From: Desulfosporosinus hippei DSM 8344
GTDB taxonomy: Bacteria > Bacillota > Desulfitobacteriia > Desulfitobacteriales > Desulfitobacteriaceae
Reading direction: 5' to 3'
Assembly (NCBI RefSeq): GCF_900100785.1
Contig: NZ_FNCP01000015.1
Location: 1 to 64,000, forward strand
DNA length: 64,000 nt
A program made the translations under genes and the position numbers. This document shows positions 1 through 9,395 of this stretch, one piece after another. Within the stretch, counting starts at the first letter, position 1. Every line of letters starts with the position of its first letter. The notes under the pieces are model-generated. The model was given only the letters and a program-made list of their open reading frames with translations, searched no databases and was not told the DNA's origin.

Positions 1-35
1 CCGTGTTTTTCTATGTTATTCCGTGTATGCGACAA

Positions 36-66
36 CCCCAGCGGTATCACTTTTCTACCGCTGGGG
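36..66 (+). terminator. Hairpin terminator of an upstream gene
   Basis: An 11-bp perfect stem (36-46 with 56-66, core CCCCAGCGGTA) with a 9-nt loop is followed by TTTCTC. The gene it would terminate lies left of the window, or it limits read-through towards the convergent ung gene. The weak U-tract leaves some doubt. Confidence 0.6.
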
Positions 67-165
67 TTTCTCATGAGCTTAACTTAATGACATTGGCCTT
101 GAGGGGAGTATATCAATTTATCGAAGGTTCTAGAAATAATTAAAAGTCTGAACTGCCGTGGTGAA

Positions 166-831
166 TTAATCGATTTGCCAGTCAATCGGCACTCTATTCT
201 TTGAAATCAAGAAGTTATTGGTGCGTGAAAAGGGTTTGCTGCCAAAAAAACCTCTACTGGCAGATAAGGGGCTGGGGTGTGCTGATTCGATGATCAAATG
301 CTGGGAATTAGTAATAAGGTTCTTTTTAGACCGAGCATTATTACCCCATAAGATAAAGACCACAGGATCAGATTTCTCATTGACCAAGGAAATAATTCGG
401 TCGGTAAAAATTTCCCAACCTTTGTTTTGATGGGAATTTGGTTTGCCTGCTTCAACAGTAAGTGAAGTATTAAGCAGTAATACCCCTTGGTCTGCCCATT
501 TTTTCAGACTGCCATGCTGAGGGATTTGGCAGCCCAGGTCGGATTGGAGTTCCTTAAAAATATTCTGAAGTGATTTTGGAAAGGGTACTCCAACATTGAC
601 GGAAAAACTAAGCCCCATCCCTTGGCCGATATTAGGATAGGGGTCTTGTCCTAAAATGACTGTCTTAGTATTTTCATAAGAGGTATATACTAACGCATTA
701 AATACATCGTCCTTCTTCGGAAAAATTTGCTTATGGCGATATTCGCTTTTTACCCATTCAAGGAGCTGAATATAGTAATCCTTTTTGATTTCCTCGTCGA
801 GTAGTCTTTTCCAATCAGCTTGAACTGTCAT
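166..831 (-). CDS. ung: Uracil-DNA glycosylase, family 1
   Basis: Removes uracil from DNA to start base excision repair in the cytoplasm. The 221-residue product has the usual family length. The water-activating motif GQDPYP lies at residues 61-66 with Asp63 as the expected catalytic base, and the HPSPLS loop at 185-190 supplies His185. The ATG at 831 is preceded by a GGAGG-type site near 846-850 on the minus strand, which supports this start. It stands alone, facing away from the sbcDC operon, with a VOC-family gene upstream on the same strand. Nothing unusual is visible in the protein. Confidence 0.97.
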   Translation of the reverse strand: MTVQADWKRLLDEEIKKDYYIQLLEWVKSEYRHKQIFPKKDDVFNALVYTSYENTKTVILGQDPYPNIGQGMGLSFSVNVGVPFPKSLQNIFKELQSDLGCQIPQHGSLKKWADQGVLLLNTSLTVEAGKPNSHQNKGWEIFTDRIISLVNEKSDPVVFILWGNNARSKKNLITNSQHLIIESAHPSPLSASRGFFGSKPFSRTNNFLISKNRVPIDWQID

Positions 832-1158
832 TTGGTTATTAATCCCTCCTCTATGTCCCCGCCACTTCGGCTAACTTTTTTATAACACAAAGGAAAAGGG
901 GTAGCAACAGGTGCAGCCCCTTTTCCTTTGTGTTAATTTATTCTGTTTTCACTGAGCGGAATTTGTAGGGGATCGGGATGGGGCGCATCGCCCATAGCAA
1001 GTGCGGCATTGTCCAACAGGATCTCCTGCTGGTTTTTCTCATCAGATTAAACAGAAGACCCTGCTGATAGTAGTAATCCTCATCAACTCTGTGATTCCAA
1101 TGATCTGCTGCACAGGATATACTATATCTTAGAGGCGCTTAGTTTTTATGAAGGGTCA
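832..1158. other. Non-coding stretch between two minus-strand genes
   Basis: About 330 bases without a convincing gene. It holds the ung ribosome-binding site, a long perfect hairpin (884-934) and a weaker stem (1013-1019 with 1026-1032) followed by TTTTT on the plus strand. Small frames crossing it lack start signals. No further structure was recognised. Confidence 0.6.
884..934. repeat. 18-bp perfect inverted repeat
   Basis: Arms 884-901 and 917-934 are exact reverse complements (core CACAAAGGAAAAGGGG) around a 15-nt loop. On the plus strand it is followed by TTAATTTATT and could terminate; on the minus strand it lies in the leader of ung and has no U-tract. It may be a terminator for opposing transcripts or a small palindromic repeat. 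Confidence 0.7.
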
Positions 1159-1578
1159 TTACTTTACCATGCAGGAAACTTGCCACTGTACTCCATATTT
1201 ATCGGTAAACTTTCCGTATAAGGGACTAAAGAAGGTTTCCTGCAACTCCATTTCTATAGTGCCGTCCTCAGACAATACTTCGAAAACGCTCTTTGTTGCT
1301 TCTTTGCTATCAAACTCCAAGGAGAAAGAAATATTATTCCCCGTATTATAAGGGTTGCCGGGAAAGGTATCTGAGAAACGTATGACATGACCATCTTTTC
1401 TTAGTTCGGCATGCATAACGAGATTCTTGACCTGCTCGGGGATTGGAAATGCTGGATTTGGTGGAGCGTCAGCAAAATGCAAGATTTGAGTTTCTCCCCC
1501 TAAAGCTGCTTGATAGAAGTTGACGGCTTCTTCGCAGTTGCCATTAAAAACAAGGTACGGTATTAACCAATCACTCAT
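1159..1578 (-). CDS. VOC-superfamily protein, PhnB/YjdN-like
   Basis: A 139-residue glyoxalase/bleomycin-resistance/dioxygenase-fold protein of the PhnB-like branch. It opens with a typical first beta-strand and helix (LIPYLVFNGNCEEAVNFY), contains the alanine/proline-rich turn seen in this family around residues 40-50, and ends with YGVQWQVS. The frame is open upstream, but the start at 1578 is chosen because GAAGGG precedes it at good spacing and homologues begin near this point. Substrate is unknown; members of this branch often lack known activity. A sigma-A-like promoter lies just upstream (1607-1634). It is divergent from sbcD. Confidence 0.85.
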   Translation of the reverse strand: MSDWLIPYLVFNGNCEEAVNFYQAALGGETQILHFADAPPNPAFPIPEQVKNLVMHAELRKDGHVIRFSDTFPGNPYNTGNNISFSLEFDSKEATKSVFEVLSEDGTIEMELQETFFSPLYGKFTDKYGVQWQVSCMVK

Positions 1579-1606
1579 TTTAAGACCCTTCTTTCGTTTA
1601 TTGTCC

Positions 1607-1634
1607 ATTATATTATGCTCAGTACTGATTCCAA
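1607..1634 (-). promoter_or_regulatory. Promoter of the VOC-family gene
   Basis: On the minus strand TTGGAA (1634-1629), a 16-nt spacer and a consensus TATAAT (1612-1607) stand about 30 nt upstream of the chosen start codon at 1578. Confidence 0.55.
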
Positions 1635-1712
1635 TAATGCCCACAAGTTTTTGTCTGGGACATGCTCTATAATGAGAACATTAGAGAAAAGTGTGAAAGG
1701 GGTAAGAAACCC

Positions 1713-3008
1713 ATGAGGATTTTACATACATCAGATTGGCACTTGGGGCGTACCCTCGAAGGGCGTAGCCGGTTTGATGAGCAAGTCGCCTTTATTGATG
1801 AATTATCCGGTATCGTTGAGGACAATGCCGTGGATCTTATTCTGATTGCCGGAGATATTTTTGATACTGTTAACCCCCCAGCTGCAGCGGAAGAACTTTT
1901 TTACGAAGCATTGAATCGATTGTCTGCCGGAGGGAGGCGTGGGATAGTTGCAATCGCAGGAAATCACGATAACCCTGAACGACTTTGTGCAGCCAGCCCT
2001 TTAGCTGTGCGACAGGGAATAACCTTATATGGTCTTCCGAAAGAGGTGCTTTTGCCCAGCCCCAGGATGTTTACCCAACTGAACCCAGGAGAGGGTTCAA
2101 TTGTTAGAAGAGCTGCGGCAGGTCAAGGCTGGATGGAGTTAGCTATTCCTAATTGCCCGCCAACTATTGTGGCTATGCTGCCCTATCCTTCGGAATCCCG
2201 GCTCAATGAGGTCTTAAGTGAAAGTTTAGATGAAAAAATCCTGCGGGAAGAATACTCTAAGCGTGTTCAACAACTATTCACCACCTTTGCTCAGCATTTT
2301 CGTCCGGATGCGGTTAATCTGGGGATAAGTCATCTTTTTGCGCGGGGGGGAGTAGAATCCGAATCAGAGCGGCCAATTCAACTGGGCAGTGCCCCTACAG
2401 TTGAAGTAAATGCTTTGCCGGTGGGGGCCCAATATGTTGCGCTTGGGCACTTGCACCGTGCCCAGTCTGTCAAAGGTGCCCCTATTCCAACTCGTTACTC
2501 GGGTTCGCCGCTGGCTTATAGCTTCTCTGAAACCGGCTATGCCAAATCTGTGGTTTTAATCGAAGCCTATCCCGGTCAAGAGGTAACAACTCAGGAGATC
2601 TTCCTGCGTTCGGGATACCCTTTGGTCAAATGGCGGGCTAAAGAAGGGCTTGCTCAGGTACAGCAATGGATCGACGAAGGCAAGGATCTCAACGCTTGGA
2701 TTGATTTAGAAGTCTTCGTGCCAAACGCGCTGCAAGCTCAAGATATACATAATCTGCGCCGGCAAAGAGAACGACTTATTAATATCCGTCCTGTTTTTCC
2801 GGAGACAGAGAAGATCGCTGCCGAGGCCCGTTCGAAGTTGCCTATCGACGAGCTTTTTCGCAAGTTCTATCAAGATCGTATGGGTGGAGCGGAACCGGAG
2901 CAAGAACTTGTTGCTATGTTTTTGTCATTGATTAACCTGGATAACAATGAGACAACTTCATTATCAGAGCAGCAAATTGTGGTCGATAAGGAGGCCGAGT
3001 CTGCATGA
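1713..3008 (+). CDS. sbcD: DNA repair exonuclease subunit SbcD (Mre11-type nuclease)
   Basis: Nuclease subunit of the SbcCD complex, which cuts hairpins and processes blocked double-strand ends. The 431-residue protein shows the metallophosphatase signatures in order: D8-W-H10 at the N-terminus, GDIFD at 47-51, GNHD at 83-86, and later GISH and GHLH histidines. The start is placed at MRILHTSDWH because homologues begin there and AAAGGGG lies upstream. The frame remains open 17 codons further upstream without a ribosome site. Its stop overlaps the sbcC start by four bases (ATGA), indicating translational coupling. Confidence 0.96.
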   Translation: MRILHTSDWHLGRTLEGRSRFDEQVAFIDELSGIVEDNAVDLILIAGDIFDTVNPPAAAEELFYEALNRLSAGGRRGIVAIAGNHDNPERLCAASPLAVRQGITLYGLPKEVLLPSPRMFTQLNPGEGSIVRRAAAGQGWMELAIPNCPPTIVAMLPYPSESRLNEVLSESLDEKILREEYSKRVQQLFTTFAQHFRPDAVNLGISHLFARGGVESESERPIQLGSAPTVEVNALPVGAQYVALGHLHRAQSVKGAPIPTRYSGSPLAYSFSETGYAKSVVLIEAYPGQEVTTQEIFLRSGYPLVKWRAKEGLAQVQQWIDEGKDLNAWIDLEVFVPNALQAQDIHNLRRQRERLINIRPVFPETEKIAAEARSKLPIDELFRKFYQDRMGGAEPEQELVAMFLSLINLDNNETTSLSEQQIVVDKEAESA

Positions 3009-6000
3009 GACCCATTAAACTAAGGATAGCTGGCCTAAATAGCTTTAGGGAAGTACAAGAGATCGACTTTTCCAAACTATGTGAAACCGGTGTGTTTGGA
3101 ATTTTCGGCGCAACCGGCAGTGGAAAATCGACGATTCTGGATGCAATTACTCTGGCTCTCTATGGTACTGTAGAACGAGCTGCTAATAATACCCAAGGGA
3201 TACTTAACCACGCCGAAAACCTGCTCACGGTAGAATATAGTTTTTCCTTAGCCCTTGGGGATCAACGAAAGGTTTATCGTGCTGAGCGGGCCTATAAACG
3301 ATCCGGAGATCGTACGGTTAAGGCCTCAACCTGCCGGCTTGTGGAACTAAGCGATGATGTTGAAACTGTGTTAGCCTCTAAGGCTGATGAAATGACGAAA
3401 ATGATTGAGGGTGTATTGGGCCTTAATGTTGAGGATTTTACTCGAGCTGTTGTTCTTCCCCAAGGGAAATTTGCCGAGTTTCTCACCATTAAACCAAAAG
3501 ATCGGAGATCAATGTTAGAACGACTGTTTTCCCTTGAAGCTTATGGCAGGGAATTATCCGCCCGACTTTCGGAACAACTGGAAAGTACAAAATACAATTT
3601 GAATGGTGTAGAACAACGCCAACAGGGGTTAGGAGACGCTTCGTCAGAACGAGTTATCGAAGCCGAAAAAGATTTAGAAAGCTCTGAGTCAAAGGCTAAG
3701 AGTATAACAGAAGACTTAAGAATTTTAAAACAACAATATGATGAAGCTAAGGAAGTCTGGAGGCTGCAAGAACAATTACACCAGCTAAAGGATACAGAGA
3801 CTCGGCTTTTGGCGGAACAAGCAATCATTGACAACTATGCTGAGCGCTTAAGTCTGGCAGAACGTGCGGAATCAATCCGTTCACTGTTGGAAGAGATAGT
3901 ATTCTCAGAGGCCCGATTTCAAGAGGCTCGTGGTCAAGCTGAAGATTCGGCGACAAAACTTAAGGCAGCCAGGCTTGATAAGGAAAAGGCAGAAAGTATG
4001 TGGTTGGAGTCAAGCCAAAAACGTCAAGCTACAGAGCCCCTCTGCCTGCGCAGGCTTGAGCAGCTGGAACAAGCTAAAGGCCTAGAAATTGATATCCAAA
4101 CCAGGCAAGGAAGGTTGAATCAAACCCGTCTTGACTATAGTAAACATGAACGAATTCGTAAGGATTTAGAAAATAAAATCAGAGCCGTAAATGATAGAAA
4201 AACAGTCCTGCAAAAACAATTAAAAGATAACAAAGAAGAGATTAATCGACTTACGGTAGATCCCCAGCAGCGGAGGAGAGTTAATGGATCTGCTCAAGCC
4301 CTGGAAAGCTATGATATAGTTTTTAAGCAAGCCGAAGATCTTCAAAAAGATTTAGACAAAAACCTCTTAGAAATGAAAGAACGTCAATTTGAATTGAATG
4401 ACTCTCGGAGAGAAGTGCTTGCCGCCCAGAAAACAGTTGAGCAGCTTAAAGAGGTACTGAATCGCTTGCTTCAAGACCCGCCATTCCGTGAGGAGATCCT
4501 AAGTGAACAGGCTCAACGCTTAGAACGTGATCGGCATATAATTGTCAATATTGAACGGAGTGAGAGGGAAGAAGCTGTCGAACTGGAGCGGCTGCAAATC
4601 ATCAGAGAAGATATCCGAAAAATAGAAGATGAAGTTGTTGCTAAGGAACAGGAGCAGCGACAGATCTCTCAAGCCCTTCAGAATGCCAAGGAGTATGTAG
4701 AATTAAGAAGAGTTGAAGTTCAGACATTTGAACAAGAAAACCTGGCAAGCAGACTGGCTAAGAATCTGGTAGGAGGAGAGATGTGTCCGGTTTGTGGTTC
4801 AACTCACCATCCCCAGCCTGCCAAAGAGTTGGTTGACGAGAGGTTGGACAAGGCGAGAATTGCCCTTGAAAAAGCTGCAAATGATCTTCAGGCCTTAGAG
4901 GAGAAAAGCCAGAAATGGGCGACCGAACTTGCGGTAACCAAGGCCCGCTTATCCTCGAATAAGGGTGTAGAGCAGAATCAGGTTAATCTTGTAGCGGAAA
5001 AGCAGCACTCCTTGGCTGCCTATCGAGGGGAATTGACGGAGGCTGATGGCTTAAAAACCATCCAAGATCTTAAACTACAATTAGCTGAACAAGAATTAAT
5101 TCTAGCGGCTCATCGCAAGGCTTTTAGCCAGTGGAAAGCAGATCAAGAGCAGTGGGGCCGAAAGTTGGATGATGCTCAGAGCCAAATGGTTGAAAGAGAG
5201 AAAAAGCAAAATAATATAAATGCCCAGATTGCATCTTTAGAAGGAGTAAGCCAAGACATTCAGAATCGCTTAATCAAAGTGTCTGAAGAACAGGTAAAGC
5301 GGAAAGAGATTTTGGACAATTTGCGCGGGGAGATTGCTATAAGCGAAATTTCCCGGTTGCAAAATCAGTACTTAAATTGGGATCAGATGCTGGGTACTTT
5401 AAGTAAAACAATGGCTGGTCTTGAGGAAGAGCTGAGAAAAGCTGATGAGGTTCAGGAGCAGTTTGATCAGGAAAAAATTAATTGTGAGTTGGAACTTCAG
5501 AATTTAACAACTATTGGCATTGAGGCGGCCCGGAATTTGGCGGAGCTCCAGAAGAAGTGTGATGATCTAACTGGTGGCAAGAATGCCGCTGATCTCCTTG
5601 ATCAAGTTAAACAAGAATTATCTCATGTAACAGAATCAGAAGAAGCCCTTAGAAAACTATCTGAAAAGGCTAAAGAAATCTGGACTCAAGCAGAACAGAC
5701 TCAGGCAGTTAGCCTTAAAACCTTGGAATTATCTCGTGAAGGATTAAAGACCGCCCAGGACAGACTTGACCAAGGCCTCCGGACAGCACAATTCAGGTCC
5801 CTGGAAGAGGCAAAAAATGCTTTATGTCCGGATTCCGAACGGCAGAATATGGAGCAAGCCATCACTGCCTATCGTCAAAATGTTCTGCTCAATAAGCAAA
5901 AACGAATAGATGTGGAAGAATCACTTAAGGAACGAATTCTACTTCCGGAAGAGTGGCTTGCTTGGCCTATTCGCGTCAAAGCACTTGAACAGGCTTATAC

Positions 6001-6619
6001 TGAAGCAATTGAGAGACGAGGTGCCAATCTGCAAAGGTTGGAGAAGCTGAAAGTTACCCATGAGGAATGGATGAACCTAGAACGTCAGCGTAAAACTCTA
6101 GCTCATCGTCATAATTTACTGAAAAACTTGCAGGGTGTTTTCAAAGGGAATGCCTTTGTGGAGTTCATTGCTCAAGAACAATTAACCAATGTTTCCATAG
6201 ATGCCTCGGAGCGGTTAAGGCAGTTAACCAACCAACGTTATGCCTTGGAAGTTGATTCTGAGGGAGGATTTATCATGCGTGATGATGCTAATGGAGGAGT
6301 GCGCAGGCCTGTAAGCAGTCTATCCGGCGGGGAGACTTTCCTCACAGCTCTTGCCCTAGCCTTGGCTCTATCTACCCAAATTCAGCTTCGCGGTGAATCA
6401 CCGTTGGAATTCTTCTTCCTTGACGAAGGCTTCGGAACTCTGGATGCCGATCTTCTGGAAACAGTTATGAATATTTTAGAGAAACTTCACTTGCAGAGTC
6501 TAAACATCGGTATAATCAGCCATGTACCGGAGTTGAAGAACCGCCTTTCGCGCCGGTTGGTTCTTACCCCTGCTGAGGCCGGCGGGGTTGGCAGCAAGGT
6601 GAAGCTGGAGATGGCCTAA
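3005..6619 (+). CDS. sbcC: DNA repair ATPase subunit SbcC (Rad50-type)
   Basis: ATPase and coiled-coil partner of SbcD. At 1204 residues it has the expected layout: Walker A GATGSGKST at 35-43, a long heptad-rich coiled coil on each side of the zinc hook C594-P-V-C597, the ABC signature SLSGGE at about 1105-1110, and Walker B FFFLDEG at about 1136-1142. The coiled coils are rich in Gln, Glu and Lys, as usual. It overlaps sbcD by four bases and ends before a strong hairpin at 6684-6731. Intact, with no sign of frameshift. Confidence 0.96.
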   Translation: MRPIKLRIAGLNSFREVQEIDFSKLCETGVFGIFGATGSGKSTILDAITLALYGTVERAANNTQGILNHAENLLTVEYSFSLALGDQRKVYRAERAYKRSGDRTVKASTCRLVELSDDVETVLASKADEMTKMIEGVLGLNVEDFTRAVVLPQGKFAEFLTIKPKDRRSMLERLFSLEAYGRELSARLSEQLESTKYNLNGVEQRQQGLGDASSERVIEAEKDLESSESKAKSITEDLRILKQQYDEAKEVWRLQEQLHQLKDTETRLLAEQAIIDNYAERLSLAERAESIRSLLEEIVFSEARFQEARGQAEDSATKLKAARLDKEKAESMWLESSQKRQATEPLCLRRLEQLEQAKGLEIDIQTRQGRLNQTRLDYSKHERIRKDLENKIRAVNDRKTVLQKQLKDNKEEINRLTVDPQQRRRVNGSAQALESYDIVFKQAEDLQKDLDKNLLEMKERQFELNDSRREVLAAQKTVEQLKEVLNRLLQDPPFREEILSEQAQRLERDRHIIVNIERSEREEAVELERLQIIREDIRKIEDEVVAKEQEQRQISQALQNAKEYVELRRVEVQTFEQENLASRLAKNLVGGEMCPVCGSTHHPQPAKELVDERLDKARIALEKAANDLQALEEKSQKWATELAVTKARLSSNKGVEQNQVNLVAEKQHSLAAYRGELTEADGLKTIQDLKLQLAEQELILAAHRKAFSQWKADQEQWGRKLDDAQSQMVEREKKQNNINAQIASLEGVSQDIQNRLIKVSEEQVKRKEILDNLRGEIAISEISRLQNQYLNWDQMLGTLSKTMAGLEEELRKADEVQEQFDQEKINCELELQNLTTIGIEAARNLAELQKKCDDLTGGKNAADLLDQVKQELSHVTESEEALRKLSEKAKEIWTQAEQTQAVSLKTLELSREGLKTAQDRLDQGLRTAQFRSLEEAKNALCPDSERQNMEQAITAYRQNVLLNKQKRIDVEESLKERILLPEEWLAWPIRVKALEQAYTEAIERRGANLQRLEKLKVTHEEWMNLERQRKTLAHRHNLLKNLQGVFKGNAFVEFIAQEQLTNVSIDASERLRQLTNQRYALEVDSEGGFIMRDDANGGVRRPVSSLSGGETFLTALALALALSTQIQLRGESPLEFFFLDEGFGTLDADLLETVMNILEKLHLQSLNIGIISHVPELKNRLSRRLVLTPAEAGGVGSKVKLEMA

Positions 6620-6683
6620 TTAGGTTGCTTGGGGGGCCCGTGTGAAAAATTGACCCCAAAAATTCAAAGTGTTATTTCTATTA

Positions 6684-6731
6684 AAAGCGGTCTGTTTCCA
6701 CTATCGAAGTAAAGTGGAAACAGACCGCTTT
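6684..6731 (+). terminator. Hairpin after sbcC
   Basis: An 18-bp perfect stem (6684-6701 with 6714-6731, core AGCGGTCTGTTTCCAC) encloses a 12-nt loop containing ATCGAAGT. The U-tract is poor (TCGCTTTG). The loop and stem resemble the hairpin after rubrerythrin at 23308-23350, so this may be a recurrent terminator design or a repeat family. Confidence 0.6.
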
Positions 6732-6904
6732 CGCTTTGATGTTATAGAAATGAAATGTGGAAAAGTGAAACCAAAGACTAACAAGATTTAAACAACATCC
6801 TGATTTAATTGAGACTGTTTATGGGTATAAGATAAGAGTAAAATAAAAATCTGAATATATGATTAACCATAAGAGTTTTTGCTTAAATTTGAAAATTTAG
6901 GGTA

Positions 6905-6933
6905 TTGACTAAAGTCAATAAAAAGTTCATACT
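6905..6933 (+). promoter_or_regulatory. Promoter of the iclR-family gene
   Basis: TTGACT (6905-6910), a 17-nt spacer and CATACT (6928-6933). The -35 region lies within a small inverted repeat, TTGACT-AA-AGTCAA (6905-6918). A three-part operator begins 13 bases after the -10 element. Confidence 0.55.
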
Positions 6934-6945
6934 AGCCTAGAGAGT

Positions 6946-6970
6946 AAAACATAGTTTTATATACTGAAAC
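6946..6970 (+). promoter_or_regulatory. Putative IclR operator, copy 1 (autoregulation)
   Basis: AAAAC (6946-6950), N3, GTTTT (6954-6958), N7, GAAAC (6966-6970). The spacing is identical to the copies in front of glcF (7914-7938) and the CoA ligase operon (12927-12951). Its place downstream of the -10 box suggests repression of the regulator's own transcription. Assignment to the adjacent IclR protein is inferred. Confidence 0.55.
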
Positions 6971-7022
6971 CAATTTTTTATCTATTATTGGTAATTAGTG
7001 ATAATGAAATGGAGGCCTACCC

Positions 7023-7799
7023 ATGGCAGAGAAATATGTGCAAACACTTGAGCGATCACTAGATGTTCTAGAAGTATTAGCTCACGCAGAAGAGCCTTTA
7101 GGAGTCACAGAAATTGGAACCCGCATTAGTTTGCATAAGAGTACAGTTCATCGAATTTTGCAAACCTTATGTCATAGGGGTTATGTCGAGAGGAAAAAAG
7201 ACAGTGAGCGATATCAATTAGGTATTAAAATTATTGAATTAGGAATACGATTCTTTAACGATTTAGAAATCCGTAAAGTAGCTGCCCCTGTTCTGGGTGA
7301 CTTAGTAAAAGTGTTAGATGAAGTCGTTCATTTGGTTCTTCCCGATGATGGAGAAATTGTTTATATCGATCGGGCAGAGACTTCTCAAGTTGTAAGTATG
7401 CATTCTAAGGTAGGGCGAAGAGCTCCCATGCATTGTACAGCAGTTGGGAAGGCGTTGCTTTCCACCATGCCTGAAGAGGAAGTACGTCATATTCTGGAGC
7501 TTAAAGGTATGACTAGGTATACACCTAATACAATTACTGATCCAGAGACCTTGTTAGTAGGCTTAAGAACTATCCGAGAAAGCAAAATATCGATTGAGAA
7601 GGAAGAAAATGAAATCGGTATAATCTGCTTAGGGACACCAATCTTTGATTATTCAGGGCGGGCGATCGGCGCAATTAGTGTATCTGGACCTGCCAGCAGG
7701 ATTAATGAAAAAGGGATTGAGTGGATTGGGGAGGAATTGAAATCCTCCGGACAACTTATATCAGCTAAGTTAGGATTCGACTTCTTCCAAAAGTCATGA
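7023..7799 (+). CDS. IclR-family transcriptional regulator
   Basis: A 258-residue regulator. Residues 5-65 form the winged helix-turn-helix (recognition segment SLHKSTVHRILQTL), and residues 80-250 form the IclR effector-binding domain with the conserved patterns HCTAVGKA near 140 and ISVSGP near 220. GGAGG sits upstream of the ATG at 7023. IclR regulators often control glyoxylate or aromatic catabolism, and this one lies directly before glycolate and malyl-CoA genes. Three matching operator-like sites at its own promoter and those of the two operons make it the likely regulator of the whole region. Effector unknown; glycolate or glyoxylate are the natural guesses. Confidence 0.9.
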   Translation: MAEKYVQTLERSLDVLEVLAHAEEPLGVTEIGTRISLHKSTVHRILQTLCHRGYVERKKDSERYQLGIKIIELGIRFFNDLEIRKVAAPVLGDLVKVLDEVVHLVLPDDGEIVYIDRAETSQVVSMHSKVGRRAPMHCTAVGKALLSTMPEEEVRHILELKGMTRYTPNTITDPETLLVGLRTIRESKISIEKEENEIGIICLGTPIFDYSGRAIGAISVSGPASRINEKGIEWIGEELKSSGQLISAKLGFDFFQKS

Positions 7800-7868
7800 C
7801 CGATTTTTTGTTAAAATTCAGAATCCGTCATAATTCACAAATAACTTAAATTGTTTGAAAGTTTCCTA

Positions 7869-7897
7869 TTGACGATTTACTCAGATAGAGCAATAAT
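7869..7897 (+). promoter_or_regulatory. Candidate promoter of the glc operon
   Basis: TTGACG (7869-7874), a 17-nt spacer and AATAAT (7892-7897). The -10 element is weak, but the location fits: the shared operator follows 16 bases later, and the glcF start is about 220 bases downstream. Confidence 0.45.
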
Positions 7898-7913
7898 ATA
7901 ACCATAAGTTTTC

Positions 7914-7938
7914 GAAACATTGTTTCAATTAGTGAAAC
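7914..7938 (+). promoter_or_regulatory. Putative IclR operator, copy 2 (glc operon)
   Basis: GAAAC (7914-7918), N3, GTTTC (7922-7926), N7, GAAAC (7934-7938). Two overlapping inverted repeats share the middle GTTTC. The distances between half-sites (8 and 12 bases) match the other two copies exactly. Confidence 0.6.
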
Positions 7939-8115
7939 GCTATCGAAAGTTAGCAGAAAAGGGGGGGCAACATTCAAAGTATCAAGTCAATAGGTTATAA
8001 TTACTTCAGGTCTTGGTGAACTTACTCACAAGCTTAAGGCAAATAATCAATCTCTTTCCGAAGGGATGGGGCTGGAGGCCATGGGTAAAAACGCTTAAAC
8101 AAAGGGGGAAGATCA

Positions 8116-9366
8116 GTGGGAGTTTTGGCAGACGTATATGAAATGCTCAACACGTGTAACAAATGTGGTGGCTGCCACACAGCTTGCAAGACCTATAAGC
8201 TGACTGGGTTAGAGACAATGGTGGCACGCGGAAGAATCCAGCTCATCAAAGCCGTCGCCGATGGAAAATTAGAACCTAATCAAGAGTATGAAGATGCTAT
8301 CATGAGCTGTCTGTTGTGCGGAGAATGTGCAGTCACTTGTCCAAACGGTGTACATGGTAATGAACTGGTTATGGCCGCGCGACGAGATCTCAAACTCAGA
8401 AAAGGAATTACACCTTTCGCCAAGTCTTTTGCTTTAAAAACTCTGGCAAGTCCGAAGAGATTAGGTATGGGATTCCGTCTTTTCGGAGGAGTGGGCAAAA
8501 GTGTCCTCAATAAACTTGATGGAATGGATTATTTTCGGGGTATTGATATTCGAAACTTCCCTACTGCCAAAAAACAATTTTTGGAGCAGGTTCCGGAGAG
8601 GATTAAGGTGCAAAATCCGAAGCATAAAGTCGGATTTTATGTGGGATGTTTTCTCAATTACTCCTTAGACCAAACCGCCCATTCTGTTGTTAAAGTGTTA
8701 ACTAAAAATGACTGTGAAGTTATTATTCCCAAGGACCAAGTGTGCTGCGGTCTTCCGCAATATTGCTATGGTGACTTCGAAACAGCGAAAAGTAATGCCC
8801 GCCAAACTATTAATACTTTTTTAGATAAGTATAGCGATGCCGAAGTTGTTCTCTCCGCCTGCGCGTCCTGTGCTTCAATGCTTAAACATGATTATCTGAA
8901 GCTCTTCGCCGATGAGCCCTCCTATCTACCGAAAGTCAAATTATTTTGTGAAAAAGTGGTTGAGTTTTCAGAATATATGGATAAAATTGGTGTCAATCAG
9001 AGCGAACTTCATAATTCAAGTCCTCTAACAGTCACCTATCATGACCCTTGCCATATGGTTCGGGGGCTTAAGGTAACCAAGCAGCCACGGCAATTGCTGC
9101 AAATGATTCCTCGGGTTGAGTATAAGGAAATGTTTGAAGCCAACCGTTGTTGCGGGGCAGCCGGCTTAGTGCAAGCCTTCTTCCATGAGGTATCAACAGA
9201 TATCACAGATCAGAAGACACAAAACATCAAGGATACCAATGCAGATTTGGTGGCTACAAGTTGCCCGGCTTGCATGTTGAGACTTCAAGGCGGCATAAAC
9301 AAAGCTGGCCAAAAACAAAAGGTTATGCATGTTGCCGATTTAATGGCTAAAGCTTACGAAGACTAA
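8116..9366 (+). CDS. glcF: Glycolate oxidase iron-sulfur subunit GlcF-like
   Basis: A 416-residue electron-transfer subunit of a glycolate or lactate oxidase complex. Two ferredoxin-type [4Fe-4S] motifs lie near the N-terminus: C14-X2-C17-X2-C20-X3-C24 and C65-X2-C68-X2-C71-X3-C75. Two CCG domains follow, with CCG at 210-212 and another near 344, the heterodisulfide-reductase-like cysteine-rich region. The start is a GTG at 8116 with AAAGGGGGAA directly upstream. It is the first gene after the shared operator and is followed by two FAD-oxidase subunits. It probably passes electrons from GlcD to a membrane or soluble acceptor. Confidence 0.88.
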   Translation: MGVLADVYEMLNTCNKCGGCHTACKTYKLTGLETMVARGRIQLIKAVADGKLEPNQEYEDAIMSCLLCGECAVTCPNGVHGNELVMAARRDLKLRKGITPFAKSFALKTLASPKRLGMGFRLFGGVGKSVLNKLDGMDYFRGIDIRNFPTAKKQFLEQVPERIKVQNPKHKVGFYVGCFLNYSLDQTAHSVVKVLTKNDCEVIIPKDQVCCGLPQYCYGDFETAKSNARQTINTFLDKYSDAEVVLSACASCASMLKHDYLKLFADEPSYLPKVKLFCEKVVEFSEYMDKIGVNQSELHNSSPLTVTYHDPCHMVRGLKVTKQPRQLLQMIPRVEYKEMFEANRCCGAAGLVQAFFHEVSTDITDQKTQNIKDTNADLVATSCPACMLRLQGGINKAGQKQKVMHVADLMAKAYED

Positions 9367-9395
9367 TTGAACCCCAGAAAAGCTACTTATATATA

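Noticed and set aside
1148-1351. Plus-strand 67-codon frame
   Set aside because: It is the shadow of the VOC-family gene on the other strand.
7994-8097. Open stretch ending ...LSEGMGLEAMGKNA before glcF
   Set aside because: It looks protein-like but has no usable start codon or ribosome site after the stop at 7991, and it ends before the real glcF start.
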